A stretch of DNA of 64,000 nt, taken from NCBI GenBank assembly GCA_016718035.1, contig JADKEK010000001.1:310001-374000 (forward strand), in the 5' to 3' direction. This document shows positions 40,483 through 50,143 of the stretch, piece by piece. The translations under genes were made by a program, and so were the position numbers. The notes under the pieces are model-generated. The model worked only from the letters and a program-made list of their open reading frames with translations, was not told the DNA's origin and did no database searches. The stretch's first letter is position 1. Every line of letters starts with the position of its first letter. Source of the DNA: Bacteroidota bacterium. Its GTDB lineage: Bacteria; Bacteroidota; Bacteroidia; Chitinophagales; BACL12.

Positions 40483-42966
40483 ATGAAAAAATTAATCATA
40501 AAACAACGTTTGTTGGTTTTATCAACATGCATAATTTCATTTTTATTTTTTAACAGCAAAATATATTGCCAAGACATTGATACACTTGAGTGGGAAGAAA
40601 TTGTTGACCTTGCCGACACAATTTTCAATAGTGGGCTGGATACTATTTATGTAATCGAAGATTCTATTTCTGAAACAACCGGATTCAGAACAGGCGCATC
40701 ACTTGATTGCACAACTCCTGCATCAACAATGAGCATCAACTTAAACAAAACGGTAAAAACCATTAACAAAGGTCAATTTGGAATAAATGTTACTGGTATG
40801 TTTACAAAATCTACTCTATATGGTGACACTTATAGTGAAGACCAATGGCAGTGGATAAGCGATATGCGCCCTAAAGTATTGCGCTTCCCGGGTGGTTCAA
40901 GCAGTAAGTTCATGCATTTGCTGACTGGCGATAAAGGATATGGTTATGACATCGTTGAAATTACTCGATATTTAGATGCAATTGATAACGATTTGGAAGC
41001 ACCTACAAATGCGACAGATATTATGAGTGCAACAAAGGTTACTACCTATTCAAGTTGGTTTGGCGGAAGTTCAGAATTAAAGATGCATTTGAAGAATAAA
41101 GAACTGATTATTTAAACCAAGAAGACTTATCCTCCGGCGACCGGTTCATCGACCATTTTATTCGTTTAATTGAAAAAATAGAAACTGATAATCAGGTATT
41201 TGACCCAACCTACAGAGTGGATGTAATTGTATGTCTGAACATTCTGACAGAAACGGCAGAAGATTGTTTGGATATTGTTCAATATCTGCAATCAAACCCT
41301 ATATAATGTAAATGTAGTTGGAGTTGAAATGGGGAATGAAACTGCAAATAAATTTCACAAACAAATTATGCAGTTTGGTGAATTTGATGATTACTGGAAT
41401 TACATTGACGGGCAAGCTGTAGACCTTCAGGATAATCTTGAAGAACATCTCGAAGAAATACTGGATTTAGAACCCGGTGAACCATTTTATATTCCCGCTG
41501 CTGACAGGAATTTTTTATATGTCTTTAGAAATAGAGCCGGTGTGAACTATAAAATTGGTTTATGTGCCGAAGGACTTAACGGAACTGGTGAAATTTTTAA
41601 TATTCTACCTGACGAAGATGCTGGTTCACGGTCAGTCGATTGGAATGTAGCTTTACGTTCTCATTATGGTGACACCCATACCGGCACCAGTATTAAAAAA
41701 TTTCACGCAGTAATTTTGCACACTTACTTTAACGCAGATTCTTGGTACAATGAATGCGTAACTGAGGCAGGCATTTTAGGAAGCTATTCCTGCCCTGAAT
41801 GGGATTTTGATAATGCAGATACCCGCATACAACCAGCTTTTGATGCAGCAAGATTAAATTTCAGGCAATTTATGTTAACCCGTTATGATAATGACCTTGA
41901 CCTGTTTAACCTTGATTTAAACTTCAATCTCACTTCTTCAATCAAAAAAGACATGTGGGTTACCGAATGGAACCTGAAAGATGAAGGAACTCCAAATAAT
42001 GGTAAAATATTTACAAATAGTTATCAGCACAGTTTTACTGCAAGAGTGGTGGTTAAAAAATCTGAAATTGAACTTCACTGAAGGTTACCGAGAAAATTTC
42101 TTCAAATATGCTACTTTGCAGAATTATGCCGGAGGCTCTGGTGTTCAAATGCTCACCCCTGCTGACGAGGATGTTGAACTTGAAATAATTGGGCAGGATG
42201 ATTCACCATACATTTACCCGCAGGTGATCCAGCCAAAAGGAATTACTATGTAAAAAGAACTGTTGGTTATACCATGGATTTAATCAGCGAAATCAATAAG
42301 AATAATCTAAATTATTTCCAGCCACAGTTGCAACATACGGCCACAATCCCAATTTGACACCAACATTTTTTATAACACCTGCAAAAGATTTTATTTACAT
42401 GTATTTTACAAATAGCCGTTGCAAAGAACAGCGGTATGTTTTAAACCCTCTGGCATGACACCTATGTTTGGATATGTGGTAGAATTGGAGAATGCTGAAA
42501 TGTTTGTTGTAGATGCTTTCAGGCATATTCGCAAAGTGGGAAAAGCATGATTTATGATTTTAATTCGTGCTATACGCCTGTCAATCCCTATGACATGGAA
42601 ATTAATCAAACATATAATTACGTTAATCCGGGTTGCACTGCCGCAGAAGGTAGTTTATGTATTACTGTTCCAGGATTTACATCCGGGTATGTAAAAATGG
42701 CTGTCGTGCCGTATGTTCCAAGAATTGCGGATGAAATAAACAGTTCGCTTGCAATTTACCCTAATCCGGCAAACAACCTCTTAAATATTTCAACAACAGA
42801 ACAAATCGTAAAAGTTGAGATAATTTCAATGACAGGAGCTAAAATGTTTGAAGCAATTGATAATTGCAATACAATTGATATTTCAATGCTCAGTTATGGC
42901 ATGTATCAGGTAATTTGTAATTTTAGTGATGGAAGTAGTGTTACAAAACCTTTTATAAAATTGTAA
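40483..42966 (+). pseudogene. T9SS-exported glycoside-hydrolase-like protein (frameshifted)
   Basis: About 825 residues after joining frames: signal peptide (to about residue 30), then a TIM-barrel-like region with GINVTGMF, PKVLRFPGGSSS, VVGVEMGNET and DMWVTEWNLKD. The GNE and TEWN motifs resemble the acid/base and nucleophile positions of clan GH-A enzymes such as alpha-L-arabinofuranosidases. It ends with a T9SS sorting domain (LAIYPNPANNLLNIS ... LSYGMYQVICNF). Breaks occur near 41085, 41290, 42060, 42245 and 42330-42540. It would degrade an extracellular glycan if intact; the substrate is unknown. It is the first gene of the cassette between sites 10 and 11. Confidence 0.72.
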
Positions 42967-42968
42967 TA

Positions 42969-43859
42969 ATGGCAAGCAAATTTTCTTTATTACAATATTC
43001 AACAGCAGCAGCAGCCCTACTTGGGGTTACTGCTGCTTCAACACAGGTAGTTTATACCGATATTGACCCCGATGTAGTGCTGGATGAACCTGATGAAATG
43101 TTTGGTATCGACCTGGATGACGATGGATTGAACGATTTTAACTTCTTTAATGAAAGTTTTACGACTACTGTTTTTTATGGTGACTTGGCAAATGTAAAAG
43201 CTCTTTTTGTTGGTGCGTTTGATACAATGTTAAATGGAATTGCAGGAAGCACAGGATTTTTGTCAGGAGGTGGCGGATATACTTATTATTGGCCGTTTGC
43301 TTTACCCAACGAAAGTGTTATCGATGAGAATTTAAATTTCTTTAATAATAACTATCAATCACTTGTTTTAATCAAATATAAAACGGATGTACCTTTTATA
43401 TTACCTCAAGGTAATTGGACATCATTTTATGAAGGTGTAGAAATTCTGAACCAATACATTGGCTTCAGGTTTATAGATGAAGAAAATGCAAAAAGATATG
43501 GTTGGATTCGTTGCTCAGTAATAGATAGCGGCCGAACCCTAATAATTCATGACTATGCATATGAATTGCAACCGGATTATCCTATTATTGCCGGTGATAC
43601 AGTAAGCTATGTTGATATTAAAGGACAGCCTTCACTTGTTGCAACGGTTTATAGTTTTAATAAAGCCGTCTATATTAACTTACAAATTCAGACCCCGACA
43701 CAATTAACAATTGTTGATCTTAACGGGCAGACTATTTTGGCTAAGACATTATACCATCAAGTTGAAATTGTTGAAATGAATTACTTCGCAAAAGGAATTT
43801 ATTTAGTAACTTTAAAAGAGGGCGAAAAATTACTAACCGCGAAAGTGGCAATTGAATAA
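42969..43859 (+). CDS. T9SS-exported protein, YTDIDPDVVL family, paralog
   Basis: 296 residues, intact. It has a signal-like N-terminus, then VVYTDIDPDVVLDEP, a DLDDDGLNDF calcium-loop-like motif, YGWIRCSVIDSGRTLIIHDYAYEL, and a T9SS sorting domain (INLQIQTPTQLTIVDLNGQTI ... FAKGIYLVTLKEG). It is paralogous to the 22776 gene. It starts 2 bases after the glycoside-hydrolase-like gene, so both may share a transcript within one cassette. The function is unknown. Confidence 0.8.
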   Translation: MASKFSLLQYSTAAAALLGVTAASTQVVYTDIDPDVVLDEPDEMFGIDLDDDGLNDFNFFNESFTTTVFYGDLANVKALFVGAFDTMLNGIAGSTGFLSGGGGYTYYWPFALPNESVIDENLNFFNNNYQSLVLIKYKTDVPFILPQGNWTSFYEGVEILNQYIGFRFIDEENAKRYGWIRCSVIDSGRTLIIHDYAYELQPDYPIIAGDTVSYVDIKGQPSLVATVYSFNKAVYINLQIQTPTQLTIVDLNGQTILAKTLYHQVEIVEMNYFAKGIYLVTLKEGEKLLTAKVAIE

Positions 43860-43874
43860 TCGAAAGACCACATC

Positions 43875-44006
43875 CTATAACAAAAGCTTTGCAAAATGGC
43901 TTGCTGACGAGTAATTATTAATATTCATCTTCAAATAAAATTTATAGATAACCATGAAACATTTCCTTTTGCTGCCGCCACTTCGCAAAGCTTCTAAACG
44001 TTAAAC
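43875..44006 (+). other. attC-like cassette site 11
   Basis: 5' box CTATAAC, 3' box GTTAAAC (matches GTTRRRY), 132 bp. AGCTTTGCAAAATGGC in the left arm pairs with GCCACTTCGCAAAGCT in the right arm, among the best arm pairings in the array. ATCCTATAAC is the 10-nt complement of its cassette start after site 10. Confidence 0.87.
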
Positions 44007-44023
44007 CTATAAAAACCCAAACC

Positions 44024-44490
44024 TTGAGTTACAACCTAATGGTATTTAATAAAGCTGCAGCACCAAAAACAAGAGCTGAATTTATGCAATGGTATGAAGT
44101 GCAAACCGAATGGACGGAAGAACATAGTTATGACGACCCGACAAATACTTCCGCTGAATTGCGCAATTGGTTCATGGAAGTGATACAGACTTTTCCGGCA
44201 ATGAACGGATCATTTGCAAGTGAAGATGAAGACAATATATGTGTAACTGACTACAGCATTGGAAAGGATATTATTTATGTTTCAATTGCCTAGTCAATAT
44301 CCGAACAAGCGCATATTAAAATGTTTGCACTTGCCGAAAAACACGGAGTTGGTTTCTTTGAGGCTTCCAATGACAACGGAGCCATTTATTTTCCGGACAA
44401 TGGAAAATTAAAACCAATAGACAATCCTGCCAATAAAGCTAATCATCCTTCAGACAAACAAAAAACCAAACCCTGGTGGAAATTTTGGTA
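44024..44490 (+). CDS. Unknown cassette protein, TTG start, in-frame TAG and one indel
   Basis: The frame starts with TTG (MSYNLMVFNKAAAPKT), 17 bases after site 11, and runs to TAG at 44291. The same frame continues (SISEQAHIKMFALAEKHGVGFFEASNDNGAIYFPDNGKL). One more A in the run at 44460-44464 gives the end KTKPWWKFW at 44490. The total would be about 155 residues. I know no function for it. The terminal WWKFW resembles WWEFWK in the 20017 gene. An ATG at 44039 would drop the first five residues. Confidence 0.6.
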
Positions 44491-44616
44491 AATTTGAAAC
44501 ACGACTTGGCAATCAACACTCAGAATTAGAGCAGTGAGCTAATTCATAAAAGGATTACAATTAAAATGTAATTAAACGGTATTGAAATTGCCATATCAAA
44601 CCAATAAGTTTATTAA

Positions 44617-45210
44617 ATGAAAAGGGTTATAGAATTAACGACTATTGCTAACACAAAAATTTTAATTTTTGTGTTATTGTTTGTTTGTCTGCAACCAACA
44701 GTAAGTGCTCAAGACACAATAGCCAAAAAACCTAATACAATTTATATAGAAGGATTAGGTATCGGGTTGCGTTACTCGATTAATTATGAAAGACAGTTTC
44801 AAATTAAAGAATCAAATTGGGGATTTTCATTATCCGGAGGCGTAGCACCTAATTTCGTTGAACCTATTTATTTGTATTTTCCTTTGCGATTTGACATTGA
44901 TTATCAGTTTGGTAATTCAAAAGCAGGTATTGGTTTTAACTATATGTGGGGTTTTTATTGGTACCGCGCTTATCCACCCTATAATGATCTCATCAGGTCT
45001 AGGGATTTTGTTGCATTCCCCAAAATTAAATACCAGTATTTATTTAGGAATAGGTTTCTGCTTACAGGGGAATTAAATATGATATCAGAAAAATGGCAAC
45101 CTCATCAAAATGTCATTTCCTATCTTGTGGATTTACCATTTGGTAAATTGGAATTATATCAAAAACAATTTGTTGCTTGGCCGGGTATTTCAATTGGATA
45201 TACTTTTTAA
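44617..45210 (+). CDS. Outer-membrane beta-barrel-like protein
   Basis: 197 residues: signal peptide (about 1-31, ending SAQD), then alternating amphipathic strands (IYIEGLGIGLRYSINYERQF, WGFSLSGGVAPNF, RFDIDYQFGNSKAGIGFNYMWGFYW) and a terminal aromatic residue (ISIGYTF), as in outer-membrane barrels. The substrate is unknown. No attC-like site lies between this gene and its neighbours, so it may mark the end of the array. It is intact. Confidence 0.65.
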   Translation: MKRVIELTTIANTKILIFVLLFVCLQPTVSAQDTIAKKPNTIYIEGLGIGLRYSINYERQFQIKESNWGFSLSGGVAPNFVEPIYLYFPLRFDIDYQFGNSKAGIGFNYMWGFYWYRAYPPYNDLIRSRDFVAFPKIKYQYLFRNRFLLTGELNMISEKWQPHQNVISYLVDLPFGKLELYQKQFVAWPGISIGYTF

Positions 45211-45374
45211 AAACAACAATTGCTTTAAACAGCACCAATTCAAAAGTCAGCAATTGTTTAAAAGTCATATTTATTGCTAATTAACCAACTTCATTTAATT
45301 AACAAATACGTCAACCATCCATCTCCGCCTCTCTACGCTCCACGCTTTTAGTCCGTTGTGGCGCGTGAATCCCA

Positions 45375-46781
45375 TCAATCCTCATCCAACTTATCATATC
45401 CCAGCACCGTCAGCATACTATCCACACGTTGCTCGTCCGCAAATACTTCGTAGCTAAGATTGCCGCTTTCGTCTTTTTGTATGAGAATATGTTTTGGCGA
45501 AGGAATTAAACAGTGTTTTGTGCCACCGTATCCCGAAATACTTTCCTGATACGCACCGGTATGAAAAAATCCAATGTATAAAGGTTCACCACCATTAATC
45601 AAAGGCAAATATAATTCGTTGGTATGCGCTTCTGAATTATAATAATCCATCTGGTCGCAGGTTAAACCACCAATATTAATACGTTGTACTTCGTTGCCCC
45701 ATTTATTGATCGGCAATAAAATAAATTTCGAATTAATTCCCCATGAGTCGGGCATGGTTGTCATTAACGAGTTGTCAATCATATACCAACGCTCGCTGTC
45801 GTTTTGATGTTTTTCGGCAAGCACTGAAAAAATGAATGCACCACTTTCTGCCACCGTAAAGCTGCCAAATTCCGTAAAAATATTCGGACAACTTACATTT
45901 TCTTCTTCGCAGGTTTGTTTTATTTTATTCAGAATTTCTTCTGCCATATAGGCATAATCGTATTCAAAACCCAACGAACTTCTAAACGGCCATCCACCAC
46001 CAATATTCAGCGAATCGAGTTCAGGACAAACACGTTTTAATTCAACATACACCTTGAGCAATTTCGATAACTCATTCCAATAATAAATATTATCCTTGAT
46101 GCCGCTATTGATAAAAAAGTGCAACATCTTTAATTTAAATTTCGGATTAGGTTTTATTTTGTTGAGATAAAAATCTTTAATCTCTTTATATCTGATGCCC
46201 AATCGCGAAGTATACAATTGAAATTCCGGTTGTTCTTCCGATGCAATTCTGATACCTAAATCACAATCGTAAATAATGGTATTTTCATACGCTTCCAATT
46301 CCTCCATATTATCTAATACCGGCATAATATTAAAATCGAGGTTGGCTAATTTGCTGATGCGTTGGGTATAGATTTTAGTTTTAAATCCGTTACACACAAT
46401 TAAAGTATCCTTATTCAGCATTTTGTTGAGGTATAAACACTCAATAATATCAATATCAAATGCAGAAGAAGTTTCCAGATAAATATCATTTTTGAGGGCT
46501 TCTACCAGCACATGCGCAAAATGTGAACTTTTGGTGCAGTAACAATAATTGTAGTTGCCGGGATAGTTGAGCTTGCGGATAGCGTCGTTAAAATACTTTT
46601 TGGCGCGTTGAATATTCTCCGAAATTTTTGGCAAATACGTAATCCGCATCGGGGTTTCATACTCCTCAATCAGTTGTTTCAGCGGTATCCCGTGGAAGTA
46701 GAGGTAGTTGTTTTTCACTTCGAATCCATCCTGCGGGAAGTAAAACGTCTGCTGGATGAGATCAAGGTAGGTATTTTTCAA
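45375..46781 (-). CDS. PLP-dependent arginine decarboxylase-like protein
   Basis: A 468-residue fold-III (alanine-racemase-like) decarboxylase. The PLP-lysine region reads YNYCYCTKSSHF, followed by ETSSAFDIDI, the phosphate-binding LNIGGGWPF and TEFGSFTVAESG, and a late Cys/Asp region (LTCDQMDYYNSEAHTNELYLP). This matches the Bacteroidota proteins usually annotated as arginine decarboxylase, which make agmatine. It is divergently transcribed from the arginase gene across a 71-bp gap, which supports an arginine substrate. Diaminopimelate or carboxynorspermidine decarboxylase is less likely from the context. Confidence 0.8.
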   Translation of the reverse strand: MKNTYLDLIQQTFYFPQDGFEVKNNYLYFHGIPLKQLIEEYETPMRITYLPKISENIQRAKKYFNDAIRKLNYPGNYNYCYCTKSSHFAHVLVEALKNDIYLETSSAFDIDIIECLYLNKMLNKDTLIVCNGFKTKIYTQRISKLANLDFNIMPVLDNMEELEAYENTIIYDCDLGIRIASEEQPEFQLYTSRLGIRYKEIKDFYLNKIKPNPKFKLKMLHFFINSGIKDNIYYWNELSKLLKVYVELKRVCPELDSLNIGGGWPFRSSLGFEYDYAYMAEEILNKIKQTCEEENVSCPNIFTEFGSFTVAESGAFIFSVLAEKHQNDSERWYMIDNSLMTTMPDSWGINSKFILLPINKWGNEVQRINIGGLTCDQMDYYNSEAHTNELYLPLINGGEPLYIGFFHTGAYQESISGYGGTKHCLIPSPKHILIQKDESGNLSYEVFADEQRVDSMLTVLGYDKLDED

Positions 46782-46839
46782 TTTTTATTGGTTCGTTTGA
46801 TTGTTACAATTATAAATTTTTCTAGCAGTGCAAAAATAA

Positions 46840-46852
46840 TAACTTTGCATAT
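46840..46852 (+). promoter_or_regulatory. Promoter of the arginase gene, possibly leaderless
   Basis: TAACTTTG at 46840-46847 fits the -7 element and ends 5 bases before the ATG at 46853. Transcription would begin at or next to the start codon, giving a leaderless message. The -33 element is only a weak T run near 46817. Confidence 0.5.
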
Positions 46853-47806
46853 ATGAAACGTGTAAAAGTAATATCCGTTAACAGCGAATTGGGTGCCGGC
46901 ACCCGTGGCGCGGGACTTGGCTTTGACGCCATCCGTGTTGCCGCCTGGACCAAAGGGTCAAGATACTTTAAAGAACACCCTCCGGTGATTCTGCAAAGCA
47001 ACAACGACGAGGTGTTAGACGATATTGAAACTGCCTACTCGGTGAAAATTCAATTTATTGTTGAGATGTACAACAAAATAGCCGAAGTAGTAGTGGATTG
47101 CATGAAAAAGAAAGAGTTTCCGGTAATCATTTCCGGCGACCATAGCAATGCCGGAGGCACTATTGCCGGGCTTAAAATGGCGTTTCCTAAAGATACCCTT
47201 GGGGTAATTTGGATAGATGCCCATGCCGACCTGCATTCGCCTTACACAACGCCTTCAGGCAACCTGCACGGTATGCCATTGGCTGCTTCTACGGCTTTAG
47301 ATAATAAGGTTTGCCAAATTAACCAGCCGGAGAAAAAAACCATCGAAGCCTGGGAAAAATTGAAAAAAATTGGTGGTATTTCTCCTAAAATCACGTTTAA
47401 GGACCTGATTTATATTGCTACCCGCGACATGGAAAAACCGGAAAAATTTATTCTCAAAAAAAATAATGTCCGCATTTACTCTGTTCAAAAAATGCGTGAA
47501 ACCGGAATTCAGTTTGTAATTGAAGATGCCATGAAACGTTTAGCACATTGCGACCGTATTTATGTATCGTTCGACGTTGATAGTATGGATGCCAACGTTT
47601 CGCGCGGAACAGGAACACCGGTTAAAAGCGGATTATACGAAAGTGAAGCTTTTCAGTTAGTGAGCGGACTGGCAAAAGAACCAAAAGTGTGTTGTATGGA
47701 AATTACCGAAGTAAATCCGACACTCGATAACAAAAAAAATATGATGGCCGAAATTGCCCTCGAAATATTAGAGCAATTTACCGGAGAAATTGAAAAAAGA
47801 CTATGA
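46853..47806 (+). CDS. Arginase-family ureohydrolase
   Basis: A 317-residue binuclear manganese enzyme. Metal ligands are visible in ISGDHSNAGG (His), DAHADLHSP (Asp-His-Asp) and SFDVDSMD (Asp-Asp), with a catalytic Glu in CCMEITEVNP. The loop TTPSGNLHGMP, which binds the alpha-amino and carboxylate groups in arginases, favours arginase over agmatinase. It hydrolyses arginine to ornithine and urea. It is divergent from the decarboxylase gene and overlaps argS by 4 bases. The neighbourhood concerns arginine use. Confidence 0.85.
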   Translation: MKRVKVISVNSELGAGTRGAGLGFDAIRVAAWTKGSRYFKEHPPVILQSNNDEVLDDIETAYSVKIQFIVEMYNKIAEVVVDCMKKKEFPVIISGDHSNAGGTIAGLKMAFPKDTLGVIWIDAHADLHSPYTTPSGNLHGMPLAASTALDNKVCQINQPEKKTIEAWEKLKKIGGISPKITFKDLIYIATRDMEKPEKFILKKNNVRIYSVQKMRETGIQFVIEDAMKRLAHCDRIYVSFDVDSMDANVSRGTGTPVKSGLYESEAFQLVSGLAKEPKVCCMEITEVNPTLDNKKNMMAEIALEILEQFTGEIEKRL

Positions 47807-49587
47807 TGGAATTAATTGCGCAACTTAAAAAAGATGCGGTTGCGGTAGTAAATAAATTATATAATCAACAGGTTGATGCCACTATTATTAAAATAGATAA
47901 AACGCCTCCTGAATTTACAGGAGAACTCACCCTGGTTATTTTTCCATTTGTAAAAATCAGTAAAAAAAATCCTGAAGTCACCGCCAACGAAATTGGTGAA
48001 GCATTAATGGCCGTTAATTCAACTATTGCCGGCTTTAATGTGGTAAAAGGATTTTTAAATATCAGCTTTACCGATGTTTATTGGAGCGGTGTTTTACAAC
48101 ACATTCACAACACAAAAAACTATGGCATTTTAGCAGCTACCGGTAAAAAAGTAGTGCTGGAATATTGTGGTCCCAATACCAATAAACCATTGCATTTAGG
48201 TCACGTGCGCAACGTATTACTCGGTTATGCAGCAGCCAATATTTTAGCAGCAGCCGGTCACGAAGTACATAAGGTAAATATCCTCAACGACCGCGGTATT
48301 GCCATTTGTAAAAGTATGGTAGCCTATGAGCGCAATGGCAATGGTTCAACGCCGGCCTCAACGGGTATAAAAGGCGACCATTTTGTCGGCAATTATTATA
48401 TCGAATTTGCCAAAATTCACGAAGCTGAAATGGCGGCTTTAATTGCAGCAGGAAAAACAAAAGAAGAAGCAGAAAAAAACACCCCAATATATTTAGCTGC
48501 GCAAGAAATGTTGCGCAAATGGGAAGCTGGTGATGCAGCGGTGCTCGATTTATGGAATACCATGAACAGCTGGGTGTATGAGGGTTTCGGCGTTACCTAT
48601 CAAAAAATTGGTATCGATTTCGAAAAAGAATACAAGGAGAGTGAATTTTATTTGCACGGTAAAAAAATGGTGCAGGAAGGACTCACACAAGGTGCTTTTT
48701 TCAAAAAAGAGGATGGCAGTATTTGGGTTGATTTAACATCCGACGGACTGGACCAAAAAGTATTACTCAGAGCCGATGGTACCAGCATGTATATTACCCA
48801 GGATATGGGTGTTGCCGAAGCACGTTATGGCGATTTTAAAATGGACACTTCGGTGTATGTGGTTGCCAACGAACAGGACTACCATTTTAAAGTATTGAAA
48901 CTGGTTTTACAAAAATTGGGCAGGCCTTATGGGGATGGTATTTATCACCTCAGTTACGGGATGGTAGATTTACCTGAAGGCAAAATGAAAAGCCGTGAAG
49001 GTACCGTAGTAGATGCAGATGATTTAATGAGTGAAATGACTGAAGAGGCTAAATCATTTTTAGCGGCATCAGAAAAATCGACAGCATTTAATGAAACGGA
49101 AAAACAAGTATTAGCAGAACAAATCGGATTGTCCGCATTAAAATATTTTATTTTAAAAGTAGACCCTAAAAAAAGGATTTTATTTAATCCAAAAGAGTCC
49201 ATCGACTTACAAGGTCATACCGGACCATTTATTCAATATAGTTATGCGCGTATTCAATCTATTTTTCGCAAACTGGCAGAAAATGGTTTGAACGAATTTA
49301 GATTAAACGGTACCGATTTATTACCAGCCGAAAAATCGTTGATAGTAAATATTTATCAGTATCCCGGTGTAATACAATCGGCAGCAGATAATTATTCACC
49401 TGCGGAAGTAGCCAATTACATTTACAATTTGGCCAAACAATTTAATTCGTTTTACGCTGAACATTCCATTACCAAAGCCGAAAGTGCAGACAAACAACAT
49501 TTGCGTGCCATTATTGCCGGCCAAACCGCTTATATTCTTAAGCATGGTTTGATGTTGTTGGGTATTCAGAGTCCGGAGCGGATGTAA
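47803..49587 (+). CDS. argS: Arginyl-tRNA synthetase
   Basis: 594 residues, class I synthetase. N-terminal additional domain, then the HIGH-type motif GPNTNKPLHLGHVRNVLLG (about residues 122-140), the catalytic Rossmann fold, KMSK-type KMKSREGTVV, and an anticodon-binding helical domain with DALR-type sequence to the end. The length is normal. It charges tRNA-Arg; a tRNA-Arg(ACG) lies at 1491. Its ATG overlaps the arginase stop, so the two are co-translated. It is intact. Confidence 0.96.
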   Translation: MMELIAQLKKDAVAVVNKLYNQQVDATIIKIDKTPPEFTGELTLVIFPFVKISKKNPEVTANEIGEALMAVNSTIAGFNVVKGFLNISFTDVYWSGVLQHIHNTKNYGILAATGKKVVLEYCGPNTNKPLHLGHVRNVLLGYAAANILAAAGHEVHKVNILNDRGIAICKSMVAYERNGNGSTPASTGIKGDHFVGNYYIEFAKIHEAEMAALIAAGKTKEEAEKNTPIYLAAQEMLRKWEAGDAAVLDLWNTMNSWVYEGFGVTYQKIGIDFEKEYKESEFYLHGKKMVQEGLTQGAFFKKEDGSIWVDLTSDGLDQKVLLRADGTSMYITQDMGVAEARYGDFKMDTSVYVVANEQDYHFKVLKLVLQKLGRPYGDGIYHLSYGMVDLPEGKMKSREGTVVDADDLMSEMTEEAKSFLAASEKSTAFNETEKQVLAEQIGLSALKYFILKVDPKKRILFNPKESIDLQGHTGPFIQYSYARIQSIFRKLAENGLNEFRLNGTDLLPAEKSLIVNIYQYPGVIQSAADNYSPAEVANYIYNLAKQFNSFYAEHSITKAESADKQHLRAIIAGQTAYILKHGLMLLGIQSPERM

Positions 49588-49652
49588 GTAATAATTGTGG
49601 TGGTTGAGCGATGGCATTTAACTCCATCTGTATAATAACGATTAGCATTATG

Positions 49653-50070
49653 CCGCCCTGACGGGCTCCTGGGGGGGGGGGGGGTATGGGGGGGGGGGGG
49701 GGGGGGGCCCCGGGGGGGGGGGGTTTACCCCCCCCGGGGGGCCCCCCCGCCCGGGGGGGGGGGGGGCCGGGCGGCCCCCCACAAAAGGGGGCCCCCCCCC
49801 CCCGGGGGGGCCGGGCGGGACCCCGGGACCCCGGGGGGGCCCCCCCCCCCCGCCGGGGGGCCCCGGGGAGGAGAAAGAAAAAAAAACCGACCGGACGGAC
49901 GCCCCGCCGGGCTCCTAGGTGTGTGCAGCATGTAGTGCCAAGTTACAGAGGTGCCGCCCTCTCTGGCAGATTGACTTAGACTGCCCATTGCATCACTCAG
50001 CCCGCCAGGGCGATATCCTAGTAACACACAACACAGCAGGGGCCTCTCCAGCCCGCCAGGGCGACATATA
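49653..50070. repeat. REP-like palindromes around a G/C homopolymer tract
   Basis: Copies of the palindrome GCCGCCCTGACGGGCT (about 49653) and reverse forms AGCCCGCCAGGGCGA (49999 and 50051) flank 49671-49870, a tract made almost only of runs of G and C. The tract starts and ends beside near-identical 'cgggctcct' words. It is read as a consensus failure in a structured repeat and not as biology. Open frames across it (Gly/Pro strings) are spurious. Confidence 0.7.
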
Positions 50071-50143
50071 GGTTTCACTATACAAATAGGTGGACACATT
50101 TGCTAAATAACCGGAGTTAAGCATTTCCGCATCCCATTTTTAC

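Noticed and set aside
49686..50099. Gly/Pro/Arg-rich open frames on both strands
   Set aside because: They are products of the G/C homopolymer tract and lack any coding signal.
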